Shown one piece after another: positions 8,301 to 16,697 of a stretch of 39,521 nt of DNA (positions are counted from its first letter, which is position 1; the number at the start of each line of letters is the position of its first letter). The DNA is from Desulfohalobiaceae bacterium S24. Its GTDB lineage: Bacteria > Desulfobacterota > Desulfovibrionia > Desulfovibrionales > Desulfothermaceae. A program made the position numbers and the translations under genes. Location: NCBI GenBank assembly GCA_011389765.1, contig JAABTT010000027.1, positions 1 through 39,521 of the forward strand. Reading direction: 5' to 3'. Under the pieces are notes generated by a model. It saw nothing but the letters and a program-made list of their open reading frames with translations. It searched no databases and was not told where the DNA came from.

Positions 8301-9641
8301 TTAGCCATTCACCGAAAAGCTGGAATTGTAGTTGATCTCCCGCTTTCTGGAGTAGAAGCCCATATCAAAGGTCCGGCCTTTGAGGTATTTGAGTTCGTAC
8401 TGATAGGGATTTTGGTCGTGATCCAGGCCTTTTTCCACGGCATCGATGAGTTCAGCCATCATCCGTCCGACCACCGGGGCGTTTTTGTACTGATTGCCGC
8501 TGGTGCCAATGGCCATATAAAAGCCGTCCATGTCTGATTTGTCATAGACCGGAATCCAGTCGTCGGAGCAGTCGTAGAGATCAACCACGCCTCTGGGCTG
8601 TTCCGGAACCTGCAGGGATTCGACCCGTCGGCCCAGCCGGTAGCATTGGGCTTTCCATTGGGCTTTGGACAGTTCCTTGCTTTCACCCGGCCCGCCTTCC
8701 CCGGCGTAAAAGGCGTCAGGATCCGGCCAGACCTGGGGATCGCAGTCCGGGTCTTCGCTGCCGATCAAAAACATGTTGCCCACCTCGGGCCGGTAGTAGC
8801 AGCCCACATCCCCGTCCGAGATGTGATAGCCGTCGTTCAGATAATCATAGCCCTCAGGGGAGGGGCAGTGCATGACCTCGTGCCGCAGGGCCTGGGTCTT
8901 GATGTTGCAGGTTTCAAAAACACCCTGGGCCATCTGATTGACCTTGAAGGAATGCGGACCCGCAGCATTGACCACGATATCGGCATCGAACTGCGTGCCG
9001 TCCTTCAGGGTGATGCCTTTGGCCTTGTTGTTTTCGCTTCGGATATCCGCCACTTCACAGTTGAACTTGAACCGGGCCCCGTATTTTTCAGCGGCCCGCA
9101 TGATATTATGCGTGGACAGGGCCGGGTCGTTGACATACCCGCCTTCGGGGCAAAACAGCCCGCCTTCGAGCTTTTGGGTCGGCGGATCAAAAAAGGCTGG
9201 ATCTTCGGGCCTTTTGACCGGCCAGTACTCCCACATATTGATTACGGGAATCATTTTTTCGATTTTTTTATTGTCCCATTCTTCATAGGCCACGCCCACG
9301 GCGTCATAGTGCCCTTTGACCTTGCGCCAGTCATGGCCCTGGCTCTTGATGAGCAGGGAGCCGGTGTTCATAAATTTGGCCAGCCCTTTTTCATCCTGGA
9401 CATTGTCCAGGTAGTTGGCCCAGTCCAGCCAGTACTTCATTCCCTCATAGGCGGTGGCTACCCCGTCTTCAGTGGAATAATGCGCCCGGACAATGGCGCA
9501 GGAGGCCGCGGTTGAGCCTTCCCCTGCATCATGCAGCTTGTCCACGCTCAGGGTTTTGTAGCCCATTTTGGACAGTTCATAGGCAATGGGCGCGCCTATG
9601 ACGCCGGCACCGATAATAATGGCATCATACTTCTCGGTCAT
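8301..9641 (-). CDS. DAO-family FAD-dependent amine/amino acid oxidoreductase
   Basis: This 446-residue flavoprotein starts with a Rossmann fingerprint (YDAIIIGAGVIGAPIAYEL) and ends with a DAO-type FAD loop (MAIGTSGNQYKNAPVVGRMMAELI). It resembles sarcosine oxidase beta-like and related N-methyl amino acid dehydrogenases but has no GcvT domain, so any formaldehyde or methylene released would not be captured in cis. It lies between soxG and the second etfBA pair, which suggests an ETF-linked dehydrogenase for another methylated amine or a pathway intermediate. An AAGGAG ribosome site directly follows the long hairpin at 9655-9748. The substrate cannot be assigned from sequence. Confidence 0.82.
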   Translation of the reverse strand: MTEKYDAIIIGAGVIGAPIAYELSKMGYKTLSVDKLHDAGEGSTAASCAIVRAHYSTEDGVATAYEGMKYWLDWANYLDNVQDEKGLAKFMNTGSLLIKSQGHDWRKVKGHYDAVGVAYEEWDNKKIEKMIPVINMWEYWPVKRPEDPAFFDPPTQKLEGGLFCPEGGYVNDPALSTHNIMRAAEKYGARFKFNCEVADIRSENNKAKGITLKDGTQFDADIVVNAAGPHSFKVNQMAQGVFETCNIKTQALRHEVMHCPSPEGYDYLNDGYHISDGDVGCYYRPEVGNMFLIGSEDPDCDPQVWPDPDAFYAGEGGPGESKELSKAQWKAQCYRLGRRVESLQVPEQPRGVVDLYDCSDDWIPVYDKSDMDGFYMAIGTSGNQYKNAPVVGRMMAELIDAVEKGLDHDQNPYQYELKYLKGRTFDMGFYSRKREINYNSSFSVNG

Positions 9642-9654
9642 TTCTTAGCTCCTT

Positions 9655-9748
9655 GTAATTTTTGAATGGTGAATTGTTCTTTCGAGCATTTTTTTTGCAA
9701 GAAGTTTGTTCAAGGTGGAAAGCTTTGGTCGAACTTTTCAAAAATTAC
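9655..9748 (-). repeat. Long inverted repeat abutting the ribosome site of the FAD oxidoreductase gene
   Basis: GTAATTTTTGAA (9655-9666) and TTCAAAAATTAC (9737-9748) are perfect 12-bp arms; inside them are further partial pairings such as GTTC/GAAC. On the minus-strand transcript the 3' arm is immediately followed by AAGGAG, the ribosome site of the gene starting at 9641. Confidence 0.7.
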
Positions 9749-9830
9749 ATATTTTTTAAGCCTCACTGAATGTTCCTTGGAATTCAGGAGGAAGGCCAAA
9801 TTTTCACCTGAACAAAAATTCTTTTTATAA

Positions 9831-9863
9831 TCGATTATGAGCGGTCTTGCCGCTCAGAATCGA
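9831..9863 (-). terminator. Hairpin containing the soxG stop codon
   Basis: The stem is TCGATT-(2)-GAGCGG paired with CCGCTC-(2)-AATCGA around a 5-base loop. The TGA of soxG (9854-9856) lies in the stem. No clear T-run follows, so an intercistronic RNA structure is as likely as a terminator. Confidence 0.6.
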
Positions 9864-10486
9864 TTGAGCCATTGCTTGAAGCGGTCCTCGCCGGCCGGCC
9901 GCAGGCCGAATTCCTGGCCGGCGTCCATCACGGCATGGACCATGTCCCGGGCATAGCCCCGGGAGCAGGTAAACAGGATGCCGGGATATTCCCCGCTTTT
10001 CGCGGCCACCACGATCTGGCAGGGGACGTGGGAGAACGGTCCCTGCACGAGCTGGGGCGGTTTTTTGTCCGGCCCGCCAAGGTCCAGGCCGGTCAATTTT
10101 TCGGTGACGGCAAAGACTCGAGGGCCGTAAAGCGCCAGAAACACCGTGGCTTCCGTGGTCTCGGTAAAGGATGAGACCACGGGCATGGGGCCGGGCTGAT
10201 CCGTAAAATGCCAGACCGCGGCCTGGGTCCTGTTCATCCGGTTCACGGACATTTCAGGACTTAAGGCAACCTGTCCGTAGCCTTCGGGAATGGGCAGGGT
10301 ATCCGAGGCCAGCGAGACAAGGTCGCCGTCCTGGACATCCCAGCGGTCCTTGTGGCAGAGGTCCGTGATCCAGGGACCCTCGCCTTCTCCGGGATACTCC
10401 AGGGCCACGTTCCAGTGATCCCGTTTCTCCTGCCGGCTCGGACTGACATCAAAAACAACTGGTGAGCGTCGTGTAATTGCAACCAT
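9854..10486 (-). CDS. soxG: Sarcosine oxidase gamma subunit
   Basis: This 210-residue protein fits SoxG, the smallest GcvT-like subunit of heterotetrameric sarcosine oxidase. Position in the cluster (after soxA) is strong support. The sequence shows the family's weak signature: an N-terminal RSPVVF-like segment, a central VSSFTETTEATVFLALYGPRVFAVTEKLTG and a C-terminal GILFTCSRGYARDMVHAVMDAGQEFGL. It has no catalytic residues of its own known to me and is structural in the complex. The ATG has AAAGGGA just upstream, and this site directly abuts the hairpin at 10501-10530. Length is close to that of known SoxG proteins. Confidence 0.82.
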   Translation of the reverse strand: MVAITRRSPVVFDVSPSRQEKRDHWNVALEYPGEGEGPWITDLCHKDRWDVQDGDLVSLASDTLPIPEGYGQVALSPEMSVNRMNRTQAAVWHFTDQPGPMPVVSSFTETTEATVFLALYGPRVFAVTEKLTGLDLGGPDKKPPQLVQGPFSHVPCQIVVAAKSGEYPGILFTCSRGYARDMVHAVMDAGQEFGLRPAGEDRFKQWLNRF

Positions 10487-10500
10487 AGCGCGTTCCCTTT

Positions 10501-10530
10501 ATCCAAAATCGTGCAGACACGATTTTGGAT
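10501..10530 (-). repeat. Perfect hairpin abutting the soxG ribosome site
   Basis: ATCCAAAATCGTG (10501-10513) pairs perfectly with CACGATTTTGGAT (10518-10530) around a 4-base loop. On the transcript it is followed directly by AAAGGGA and then the soxG ATG. Confidence 0.8.
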
Positions 10531-10603
10531 ATGGTTAAGTTAAGGAATACCTATTCCATCACATTGCAGATACAATCCGGTTTTTTCCAACACATCCTGA
10601 TAT

Positions 10604-10636
10604 AGCCTGAATGCAGCGCTGCGCTGCATTCAGGCT
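10604..10636 (-). terminator. Perfect 15-bp hairpin containing the soxA stop codon
   Basis: AGCCTGAATGCAGCG and its complement enclose a 3-base loop. The TGA of soxA (10630-10632) is in the stem. No T-run follows, so this may be a processing or stabilising structure and not a terminator. Confidence 0.7.
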
Positions 10637-13551
10637 TTCATGCGGGCTCCTTCAGGATCGTAAAAGGGCAGGGGCACCACGTCCGCCTTGAGCAGATTCC
10701 CCTTGCATTCGTCTTCATAGATGGACACCACGCTGCCGGGCTTGGCCAGAGGCCCTTCCACCAGGGCCAGCCCCACGATCCCGTCTACGGAAAAACTTTT
10801 CCGAATCGTGCAGACATAGCCCCGGATCCTTGATTCGTCCACGATCACGCAGCCGTCCCCGGGCACCTTGGCCTCCTGCATCTTGAGGCCCACGAGTTTC
10901 AAACGGTCCGGATCCTGTTCGGCCTGCTTGAGGGCCAGGCTGCCCACGGTTTTGGCCTCGGGCTTGTCCCGGTGCCAGAGAAAGCCCAGATGCACGTCCA
11001 GAAGATTGGTCCGCTGCTCCGACTCCTGCCCCAGGATGATGTGGCCCTTTTCCATGCGCAGTACGTTCTGGGCCTCCACTCCGAAGTTCATGATCCCGAA
11101 TTCCTGTCCGGCCTCCAGGAGGAGGTCCCAGACCGACTCCATATAGGAGGAGGGGACATGGATCTCATAGGACAGCTCGCCCACAAAGCCCAGGCGCATT
11201 ACGAAAACTTCCACGTTCTGCCCGATGCTGAAGCCCTTGACTCCGGAGAAGGGCAGGGCTTCGTTGGAGATGTCCTGGTCCACCACCTTCTCGATGACCT
11301 TTCTCGCATTGGGGCCGGAGAGGTTGATCACCCCGAAGGCGTCGGTCAGATTGACCATATGGAAGTCCCGGCCTTCATAACGGGTGTGGTAGCGGATCCA
11401 TTCCACCGTGGCTCCGGCCCGGCCCGTGGAGGTGGTGAAGAAATAATCGTTCTCCCCCATCTTGGTGATCACCCCGTCGTCGATCACGCAGCCGTCCTCG
11501 TTGCACATGGCGGTGTACTTGATCCGGCCCTGCTTGACTTTGTGCATGTCGCTCACAAATACCCGGTCCAGGGCCTTGAGGCAGTCCGGGCCGTGGATGC
11601 GGAATTTGCCCAGGGTGGAGCCGTCAAAGATCCCCACATTGCTGCGTACGTTCTCCACTTCCTGCCTGCAGGAGAGATCTTCGGAGAAGTAGCGGGCCCG
11701 CCGCCAGACGCCCAGGCGGCGGAAGATGCCCCCGTCCTGCTTCTGGCGGTCGTGCATGGGGGTGCGTTTGGCCATGTCGTGGTTGCGTCCAGCGTAGGTG
11801 GACAGGAAGATCGGGGTCAGGGGCGGCCGCCGGTTGGTGGGCCTGACCGACTCCTGGGCCGATCCCTGATACAGAGCCGTGAACAGGGGCAGGTTGTGGT
11901 CCGGAATGCCCCCCTGACCAGGGCCTGTGCCGGCCGAGGTGAAGCGCTTGATGAGCTCCGGCACGTCAAAGCCTTTGTTGATGGCCTGTTTGATATTTTT
12001 GATAGTGGTGTCTTCGTCAAAGCAGATGAAACTTTTGCGGCCACTGACCGGGCCGATGACAAAGTCGGTGCCTTTTTCCGGGCCGGGGAGCTCGGCCAGG
12101 GCCTGTTCCGCTTTCTGCAGATCTGCAGCACTATCCAGTCCGCAGTCCTGCGCGGCCTGAAGTCCGGCCAAGTGCCCCGAGGCCTCGATGGCCTCCGGAT
12201 CGCCCAGGCCGAGAATGCGGCCGGCCACCCGGGTGTTCTCCGGCAGCTTGTCGGGCAGAAAGGAACCGGTGTGGGCATCATAGGCCACGCTGCCCTTGTT
12301 GATGGTCAAAGGACCGCTGACCGGGGTCAAGCCGGCCGAGGCCACCAGGAGATCGCAGGGCAGGGTTTTCTGGGAGGAGCCGTCCATGGAGCCGAGAACC
12401 ACGCCGGTGAGCAGCTTTTTCCCGTGGGCCTCCAGGGCGGTCTGCCCCGGCTGGTAGGTGATGTCTCTGGATTCAAGGGCCTTGAGCAGGTCCGGATTCT
12501 GCCCCTCGGTGCGCAGATCCGCGATGCAGGCGATGTTGACCCCCTGATCGTGGAGGTCCAGGGCCGCTTCCAGGCCTAGGTCGTGCCCCACGGCAAAGAC
12601 CGCGGTTTTCCCCGGCAGGATGCCGAAGGTGTTCAGGAGCCGGTGGGCGCAGCCCGCCTGCATGACCCCCGGCCGCTCGTTGTTTTCAAAGAGCAGGGGC
12701 CGCTCGATGCAGCCCGTGGCCACCACCACGCTTTTAGCCCGGATCTCGATGTAGCGCTCGGCAAAGCTGTCCTCGCTTGATCCCCTGCGAAAGGCGGTCA
12801 CCAGGCCGTTGTTGTAGGTCCCCACCAGAGAGGTATGGGTCAGGACCCGGATCCCGGGATGGGCGCTTACTTTTTCAGCCAGCTTCCTGCCTCGTTCGTA
12901 GAGCGGAACCGCATGATCGTCCTGCACGGTCCGGTAGTCGTAGAAGCCGCCGAGCCAGGGCCTGGCTTCCAGAAGGATGACCCTGAGCCCCTGCTCGGCC
13001 GCGCTCAGGGCGGCCTGCATTCCGGACGGGCCACCGCCGATAACGCAGACCTCGGTCGAGGGAAAGATTTCGTCAAAGCGTCCGGTTTGCCGGAAATCAG
13101 GGGACAGGCGGCCGAGGCCGGCCGCCTTGCGGATCTGTTTCATGGCCAGGGGCCAGAGCGCGGCGGGCTTGTGCATGGTATGGTAGTAGAAGCCGGCCGG
13201 CATGGCCCAGTCCAGCTTGTCGATGAAGCTCAGCTTGTCGTGCTCGGCCGATCCTTTGACGTTCTGCTCCCTGACAACCATCCCGTCTCTGGCCGGGAGG
13301 TTCTCGCTACGTTCATTGGGGATGGCGTCGATCTCCATGCAGGTATTACTGCATTCCCCGTCCAGGCTGTACAGGCCCCGGGGGCGGTGATACTTCAGGC
13401 TCCGGCCGAAGATCCTGACGCCGCCGGCATACAGGGCCGTGGCCACGGTGTCGCCGGCACAGCCCTGATAGGGGATATCGTGATACTTCAGGGAGACTGC
13501 TTTTGAAGGGTCGATCTTCAGGGTCGGGAGATTGGTGATTCTGTTCATCAT
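10630..13551 (-). CDS. soxA: Sarcosine oxidase alpha subunit
   Basis: This 973-residue protein has the three-part SoxA layout: an N-terminal Fer2_4-like domain (about 10-100), a two-dinucleotide-fold oxidoreductase domain starting with CVIGGGPSGMQAALSAAEQG (about 168-187), and a C-terminal GcvT aminomethyltransferase domain (about 590-965, ending in KADVVPLPFYDPEGARMKA). In the family it binds NAD+ and channels the oxidised methyl group to tetrahydrofolate as 5,10-methylene-THF. Only three cysteines (31, 67, 71) lie in the Fer2-like domain, so a [2Fe-2S] cluster is unlikely, as in other SoxA. It overlaps soxD by ATGA, with GGAGG well placed before the ATG. Sarcosine or a similar secondary amine is the expected substrate. 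Confidence 0.93.
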   Translation of the reverse strand: MMNRITNLPTLKIDPSKAVSLKYHDIPYQGCAGDTVATALYAGGVRIFGRSLKYHRPRGLYSLDGECSNTCMEIDAIPNERSENLPARDGMVVREQNVKGSAEHDKLSFIDKLDWAMPAGFYYHTMHKPAALWPLAMKQIRKAAGLGRLSPDFRQTGRFDEIFPSTEVCVIGGGPSGMQAALSAAEQGLRVILLEARPWLGGFYDYRTVQDDHAVPLYERGRKLAEKVSAHPGIRVLTHTSLVGTYNNGLVTAFRRGSSEDSFAERYIEIRAKSVVVATGCIERPLLFENNERPGVMQAGCAHRLLNTFGILPGKTAVFAVGHDLGLEAALDLHDQGVNIACIADLRTEGQNPDLLKALESRDITYQPGQTALEAHGKKLLTGVVLGSMDGSSQKTLPCDLLVASAGLTPVSGPLTINKGSVAYDAHTGSFLPDKLPENTRVAGRILGLGDPEAIEASGHLAGLQAAQDCGLDSAADLQKAEQALAELPGPEKGTDFVIGPVSGRKSFICFDEDTTIKNIKQAINKGFDVPELIKRFTSAGTGPGQGGIPDHNLPLFTALYQGSAQESVRPTNRRPPLTPIFLSTYAGRNHDMAKRTPMHDRQKQDGGIFRRLGVWRRARYFSEDLSCRQEVENVRSNVGIFDGSTLGKFRIHGPDCLKALDRVFVSDMHKVKQGRIKYTAMCNEDGCVIDDGVITKMGENDYFFTTSTGRAGATVEWIRYHTRYEGRDFHMVNLTDAFGVINLSGPNARKVIEKVVDQDISNEALPFSGVKGFSIGQNVEVFVMRLGFVGELSYEIHVPSSYMESVWDLLLEAGQEFGIMNFGVEAQNVLRMEKGHIILGQESEQRTNLLDVHLGFLWHRDKPEAKTVGSLALKQAEQDPDRLKLVGLKMQEAKVPGDGCVIVDESRIRGYVCTIRKSFSVDGIVGLALVEGPLAKPGSVVSIYEDECKGNLLKADVVPLPFYDPEGARMKA

Positions 13552-13805
13552 GAAACCTCCGCGTTGTGTATTTCCAGGTTGCTGGTGGTGTCCCGTTCAG
13601 TGGTGAACCAGACCCCGCAGCCGTCCCGGTGGTACCACCATTCCTTTTGAACGCCGGCCACGCAGTTGTTCATGTGGACATAGTCGCACCAGGCTTCAGG
13701 GCTCAAGCCGGATTCCTCCGGCCGGGGACCCTTGTCCTCCCCCCCGTACTTGAATTCGTAGCCGTTCCGCTCGCCGCAGATCGGGCAGGTTAGTGTCAGC
13801 GCCAT
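13548..13805 (-). CDS. soxD: Sarcosine oxidase delta subunit
   Basis: This 85-residue SoxD has the expected zinc-ribbon start (LTCPICGERN), the mid-segment YVHMNNCVAGVQKEWWYHRDGCG and the terminal VWFTTERDTTSN. The two CxxC/CxxG-type cysteine groups and the histidine match the Zn site of the delta subunit, which caps the tetramer. The ATG has GGAGAAA upstream. It ends in a four-base ATGA overlap with soxA. The order soxB-soxD-soxA-soxG is the usual sarcosine oxidase operon order. Confidence 0.93.
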   Translation of the reverse strand: MALTLTCPICGERNGYEFKYGGEDKGPRPEESGLSPEAWCDYVHMNNCVAGVQKEWWYHRDGCGVWFTTERDTTSNLEIHNAEVS

Positions 13806-14110
13806 ATTTTTTTCTCCTTCAATGAGTCAGTGAAGATATGCTTCAGGTCCTTTTTGTCGATTGTTGCCCTATGGTCATTCCGGGTCTTGGTCCGGATAAA
13901 AAAATATCTATTTTTTTCCAATTCAATCCCAAAAAAAATCTTCAGATTTTTTTATTAGAGATAATTAAGAGGAGACCGGTCTGCCGTGTTTGGACGCAAA
14001 TTTGCCCAGATCCGAGGAACAAGTAATTTTGAAAACGCAGTGTATTTTCATACATGAGGATTTCGAAATTTTGCAGTGACAAAGGAGATGGGTGAATTTC
14101 CGTCCAAACA
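13806..14110. other. 305-bp spacer inside the sox operon
   Basis: This stretch between soxB and soxD holds no gene. It carries an inverted repeat, 13986-14003 against 14094-14111 (16 of 18 positions pair), whose outer end touches the soxB stop codon. Inside it is a CATACATGAGG...GAAATTTTGCAG segment resembling the element at 16461-16561. The remainder is AT-rich. A spacer this long is unusual between soxB and soxD. Confidence 0.55.
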
Positions 14111-14111
14111 C
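13986..14111 (-). repeat. Long-looped inverted repeat downstream of soxB
   Basis: The arm starting GTGTTTGGACG at 13986 pairs with the arm ending CGTCCAAACAC at 14111, with two mismatches over 18 bp. On the transcript it begins at the last base of the soxB TAG stop. The loop contains the TGCAAAATTT-type core shared with other spacers. Confidence 0.65.
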
Positions 14112-15337
14112 TAATTATCTGGAGAATAATTGACCAAAGCCGGGGTCTCGCCCATGAGCCTGTGCTGCTCGTAACGCCGCAGGGTAAAGGGCTTGAGCAT
14201 CTCCGGATATTCATCCGTGGCCATGAATTCGGCCATGTATTTCCCGGTGGAGGTACAGGACTTGAAGCCGAAATAGCCCCAGCCGCAGTCCATGAAAAAT
14301 CCCCGGATATGATCGTTGCCGTCCATGATCGGGGCCATGTCCGGGGTCATGTCCGCCAGGCCGCCCCAGATGCGCATGAATTTCAGCCCGGCCAGGCAGG
14401 GCAGGAACTGGGTCAGGGCCTCGGCCTGGTGCTTGATATAGTGGGCCGTGGTCAGGGTGGTGTAGTTGGGCCAGGCGTCCATGTGCGCCCCGGTGGCGAT
14501 CTCGCCCTTCAGGGTCTGGTTGCAGTAAACATGGTAGGCCCCGGAGGAGACCACGTGGTCCAGAAGCGGCTTCAGGGGCTGGGTGACCATGGCCTGGATG
14601 GTCAAGACGCTGATGGGCAGCCGGATTCCCAGCATCATGTTGATGATCGCCGCGGAATAGCCCCCGGCCGCCACCAGGACTTTGGGGGTCTTGATGGAGC
14701 CCGCTGAGGTGTCCACAGAGGCGATCTTCCCCTTTTCCGTATTGATGGCCGTGACCTCGGTCTGCTGGTGGATGTCCCCGCCGTAGCCGGCCACGCCCTT
14801 GGCCAGGCCCCAGACCACGGCGTCGTGCCTGAGGATGCCGCCCGGGGGATGGAACATGGCCCCGTGGATGGGGTAGACGATGTCCTCGCTCACATTCAGG
14901 GCCGGTTCCAGGTCCTTGACCTGCTTCTTGTCCAAAAGATGGCTCTCCACTCCAAGGAACTGGGCCGTGGAGATGTTCATCCGCGCGGCCTTCATCGCGG
15001 CCTCGGAATGCATCAGGTTAAGGTTCCCGCAGTTGTTGAACATCAGGTTGAAATCCAGCTCCTTGGTCAGCACCGGCCAGAGGTCCAGGGCCTCCTTGTA
15101 CAGGGGCACGTTTTCCTGGGTGCGCTGGTTGGCCCGGACAATGGCCGTATTCCGGCCGGCCCCGCCATAGCCGATGAAATTCTTGTCGATCACGGCCACA
15201 TCGGTGATCCCGTGGTCCCGGGCCAGAAAGTAGGCCGTGGCCAGGCCGTGCAGTCCGCCACCCACAATCACCGCGTCGTAGCTGGACTTCAGCGGTTTTT
15301 TGGGTCCCCATAAAGGCTTCTGCTGTGTCTTCTCCAT
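14111..15337 (-). CDS. soxB: Sarcosine oxidase beta subunit (flavin dehydrogenase subunit)
   Basis: This 408-residue SoxB has the FAD Rossmann motif VIVGGGLHGLATAYFLA (about 24-39) and the motif GGILRHDAVVWGLAK. His171 in that motif lies where SoxB proteins carry FMN covalently on a histidine near residue 173. The C-terminal DCGWGYFGFKSCTSTGKYMAEFM is the family's FAD-binding end. The subunit oxidises sarcosine at the FAD/FMN pair. In O2-using enzymes electrons go to oxygen; in an anaerobe with adjacent ETFs they more likely go to ETF, which is inference. The ATG follows AAGGAGAG, directly abutting the hairpin at 15349-15379. It probably has the same operon promoter as the regulator gene upstream. 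Confidence 0.93.
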   Translation of the reverse strand: MEKTQQKPLWGPKKPLKSSYDAVIVGGGLHGLATAYFLARDHGITDVAVIDKNFIGYGGAGRNTAIVRANQRTQENVPLYKEALDLWPVLTKELDFNLMFNNCGNLNLMHSEAAMKAARMNISTAQFLGVESHLLDKKQVKDLEPALNVSEDIVYPIHGAMFHPPGGILRHDAVVWGLAKGVAGYGGDIHQQTEVTAINTEKGKIASVDTSAGSIKTPKVLVAAGGYSAAIINMMLGIRLPISVLTIQAMVTQPLKPLLDHVVSSGAYHVYCNQTLKGEIATGAHMDAWPNYTTLTTAHYIKHQAEALTQFLPCLAGLKFMRIWGGLADMTPDMAPIMDGNDHIRGFFMDCGWGYFGFKSCTSTGKYMAEFMATDEYPEMLKPFTLRRYEQHRLMGETPALVNYSPDN

Positions 15338-15348
15338 GTGTCTCTCCT

Positions 15349-15379
15349 TATCTAAAAAATTGAAGCAATTTTTTAGATA
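15349..15379 (-). repeat. Perfect hairpin abutting the soxB ribosome site
   Basis: TATCTAAAAAATTG (15349-15362) pairs perfectly with CAATTTTTTAGATA (15366-15379) around three bases. On the transcript AAGGAG follows at once. The A/T-rich stem could also end transcription in either direction. Confidence 0.75.
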
Positions 15380-15486
15380 TTCCTGTAAGAAAATGTTCAG
15401 AAAAGGTTCAGAAAATATTCGTGGACAAATGCCTCGTTCAGGTTTGAGTATTCTTGGGCATCAAAGAGTCAAGATGCAATCGTCCA

Positions 15487-16449
15487 TCAGCCTTGCTTCT
15501 CTTGTTGCAGAGCTTTGGTCAGGGCGGGGACGACTTCAAACATATCACCCACGATGCCGTAGTCGCATTTTTCAAAAATCGGGGCATCCTTATCTTTGTT
15601 GATGCCCACAATGACCTTGGAGGTCTTCATGCCGGCAAAATGCTGCACCGCACCGGACACCCCGCAGGCAAGATAAAGATTGGGGCTGACTGTTTTCCCG
15701 GTTTGCCCGACCTGCATGGAGTGCGGGGCGTATCCGGCATCAACCGCAGCCCGGGAGGCCCCGACCGCGCCGCCCAGAACATCGGCGCATTCCTGGAGCA
15801 TGGCGTAATTTTCAGGTTTTCCAATGGGCCGTCCTCCGGTGATAATGATCGGCGCTTCGGTGAGATCCATTTTGCGGTCATCGCTTGTTTTGATCTCTTT
15901 GACGGCGACCTTGGCCTGACTCTGGATATCGGCCTGAAAAACTGATGATTCCAGGGTTGCAGGCTGTTCTACAGGGCTGATGGCATTGGGCCGCACCGTG
16001 AGCAGTCCCGGAGTCTCCTGCAGGGAGACGGTGGCCATGGTTTTTCCGGAAAAATGTGATTTGACGGCTGTTTTCGCCTTGAAATCAATCTGAAGCACAT
16101 CCGCGGCCAGCTCAACATCAAGCAGGGCCGCCATTCTGGCAAAGATGTCCCGTCCAAAGGCCGTGGCCAACCCCAGACAATACTCCAGGCCGTATTCCCG
16201 GGCGGCCTGAACACATGCGGCGGCACAGTTGTCCGGGCTGGATGTGATGTCGGCAGAGTCTGTCCTGAGCCGGATCAATTGTGAAACCCCATACCGGGCC
16301 AGGTCGTTTTGGGCTTCCGTTCCGAGTTCCTCCGTGGTAAAGGCCAGGACCTCATTGGCCCCCGTATCCCGGGCGGCTGTGACCAAACCGAAATTGATAT
16401 CTTTGAGCTCTGTGTTTTCAACTTCCAGCAGAATACCGGTTTTTGGCAT
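15487..16449 (-). CDS. etfA: Electron transfer flavoprotein alpha subunit (copy 2)
   Basis: This is a 320-residue EtfA with a strong FAD domain: [61 protein letters not shown]. The start is the ATG at 16449 with GGAGGAG upstream; a longer frame to 16482 lacks a site. It forms a pair with the etfB at 16698 but is separated from it by 248 bp holding the inverted-repeat element 16461-16561, whose end abuts this gene's ribosome site. Its position between the dimethylglycine dehydrogenase and soxB suggests it serves those demethylases. It is only moderately similar to the EtfA at 6426. Confidence 0.92.
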   Translation of the reverse strand: MPKTGILLEVENTELKDINFGLVTAARDTGANEVLAFTTEELGTEAQNDLARYGVSQLIRLRTDSADITSSPDNCAAACVQAAREYGLEYCLGLATAFGRDIFARMAALLDVELAADVLQIDFKAKTAVKSHFSGKTMATVSLQETPGLLTVRPNAISPVEQPATLESSVFQADIQSQAKVAVKEIKTSDDRKMDLTEAPIIITGGRPIGKPENYAMLQECADVLGGAVGASRAAVDAGYAPHSMQVGQTGKTVSPNLYLACGVSGAVQHFAGMKTSKVIVGINKDKDAPIFEKCDYGIVGDMFEVVPALTKALQQEKQG

Positions 16450-16460
16450 ATTCTCCTCCG

Positions 16461-16561
16461 TATACTTACGGTCGTCATACATTGAGGTTTTGCCTGCTCA
16501 AAATTTTGCAGCTGAGGCTTGAAATTTCGGAGCATTGCAATGTATTCCTCTCGTAAGTATA
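16461..16561 (-). repeat. Nested imperfect palindrome abutting the etfA ribosome site
   Basis: TATACTTACG (16461-16470) pairs with CGTAAGTATA (16552-16561). Six bases further in on each side ATACATTG pairs with CAATGTAT, and near the centre GCTC-AAATTT pairs with AAATTT-GAGC. The result is a ~100-bp symmetric element. On the transcript its 3' end is followed immediately by CGGAGGAG and the etfA ATG. Its core, AAAATTTTGCAG, recurs in the soxB-soxD spacer, and a shorter form (AAATTTGCAG) recurs in the gntR-mttB spacer. Confidence 0.75.
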
Positions 16562-16650
16562 TTTTTTTTAAAATTGCTCCATACTAATGCTTGTGTAGCA
16601 ATAAACAAAGCCTCTGTCATACCAAGCGCCTTATAAGGTCATGGGTGGCA

Positions 16651-16686
16651 GAGACAAAAGCGCAATGGTTGCCGACTTTTGGTCTC
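16651..16686 (-). repeat. Hairpin downstream of etfB copy 2
   Basis: GAGACAAAAG (16651-16660) pairs with CTTTTGGTCTC (16676-16686) with one bulged base. It lies just after the etfB stop (16698) on the minus-strand transcript and has no T-run. Confidence 0.5.
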
Positions 16687-16697
16687 GTGAAGCGTGA

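Noticed and set aside
10972-12579. 535-residue plus-strand open frame opposite soxA
   Set aside because: It is fully antisense to the well-supported soxA, shows no domain or motif, and its composition (Gly, His, Val rich) is typical of the mirror frame of a GC-rich gene.
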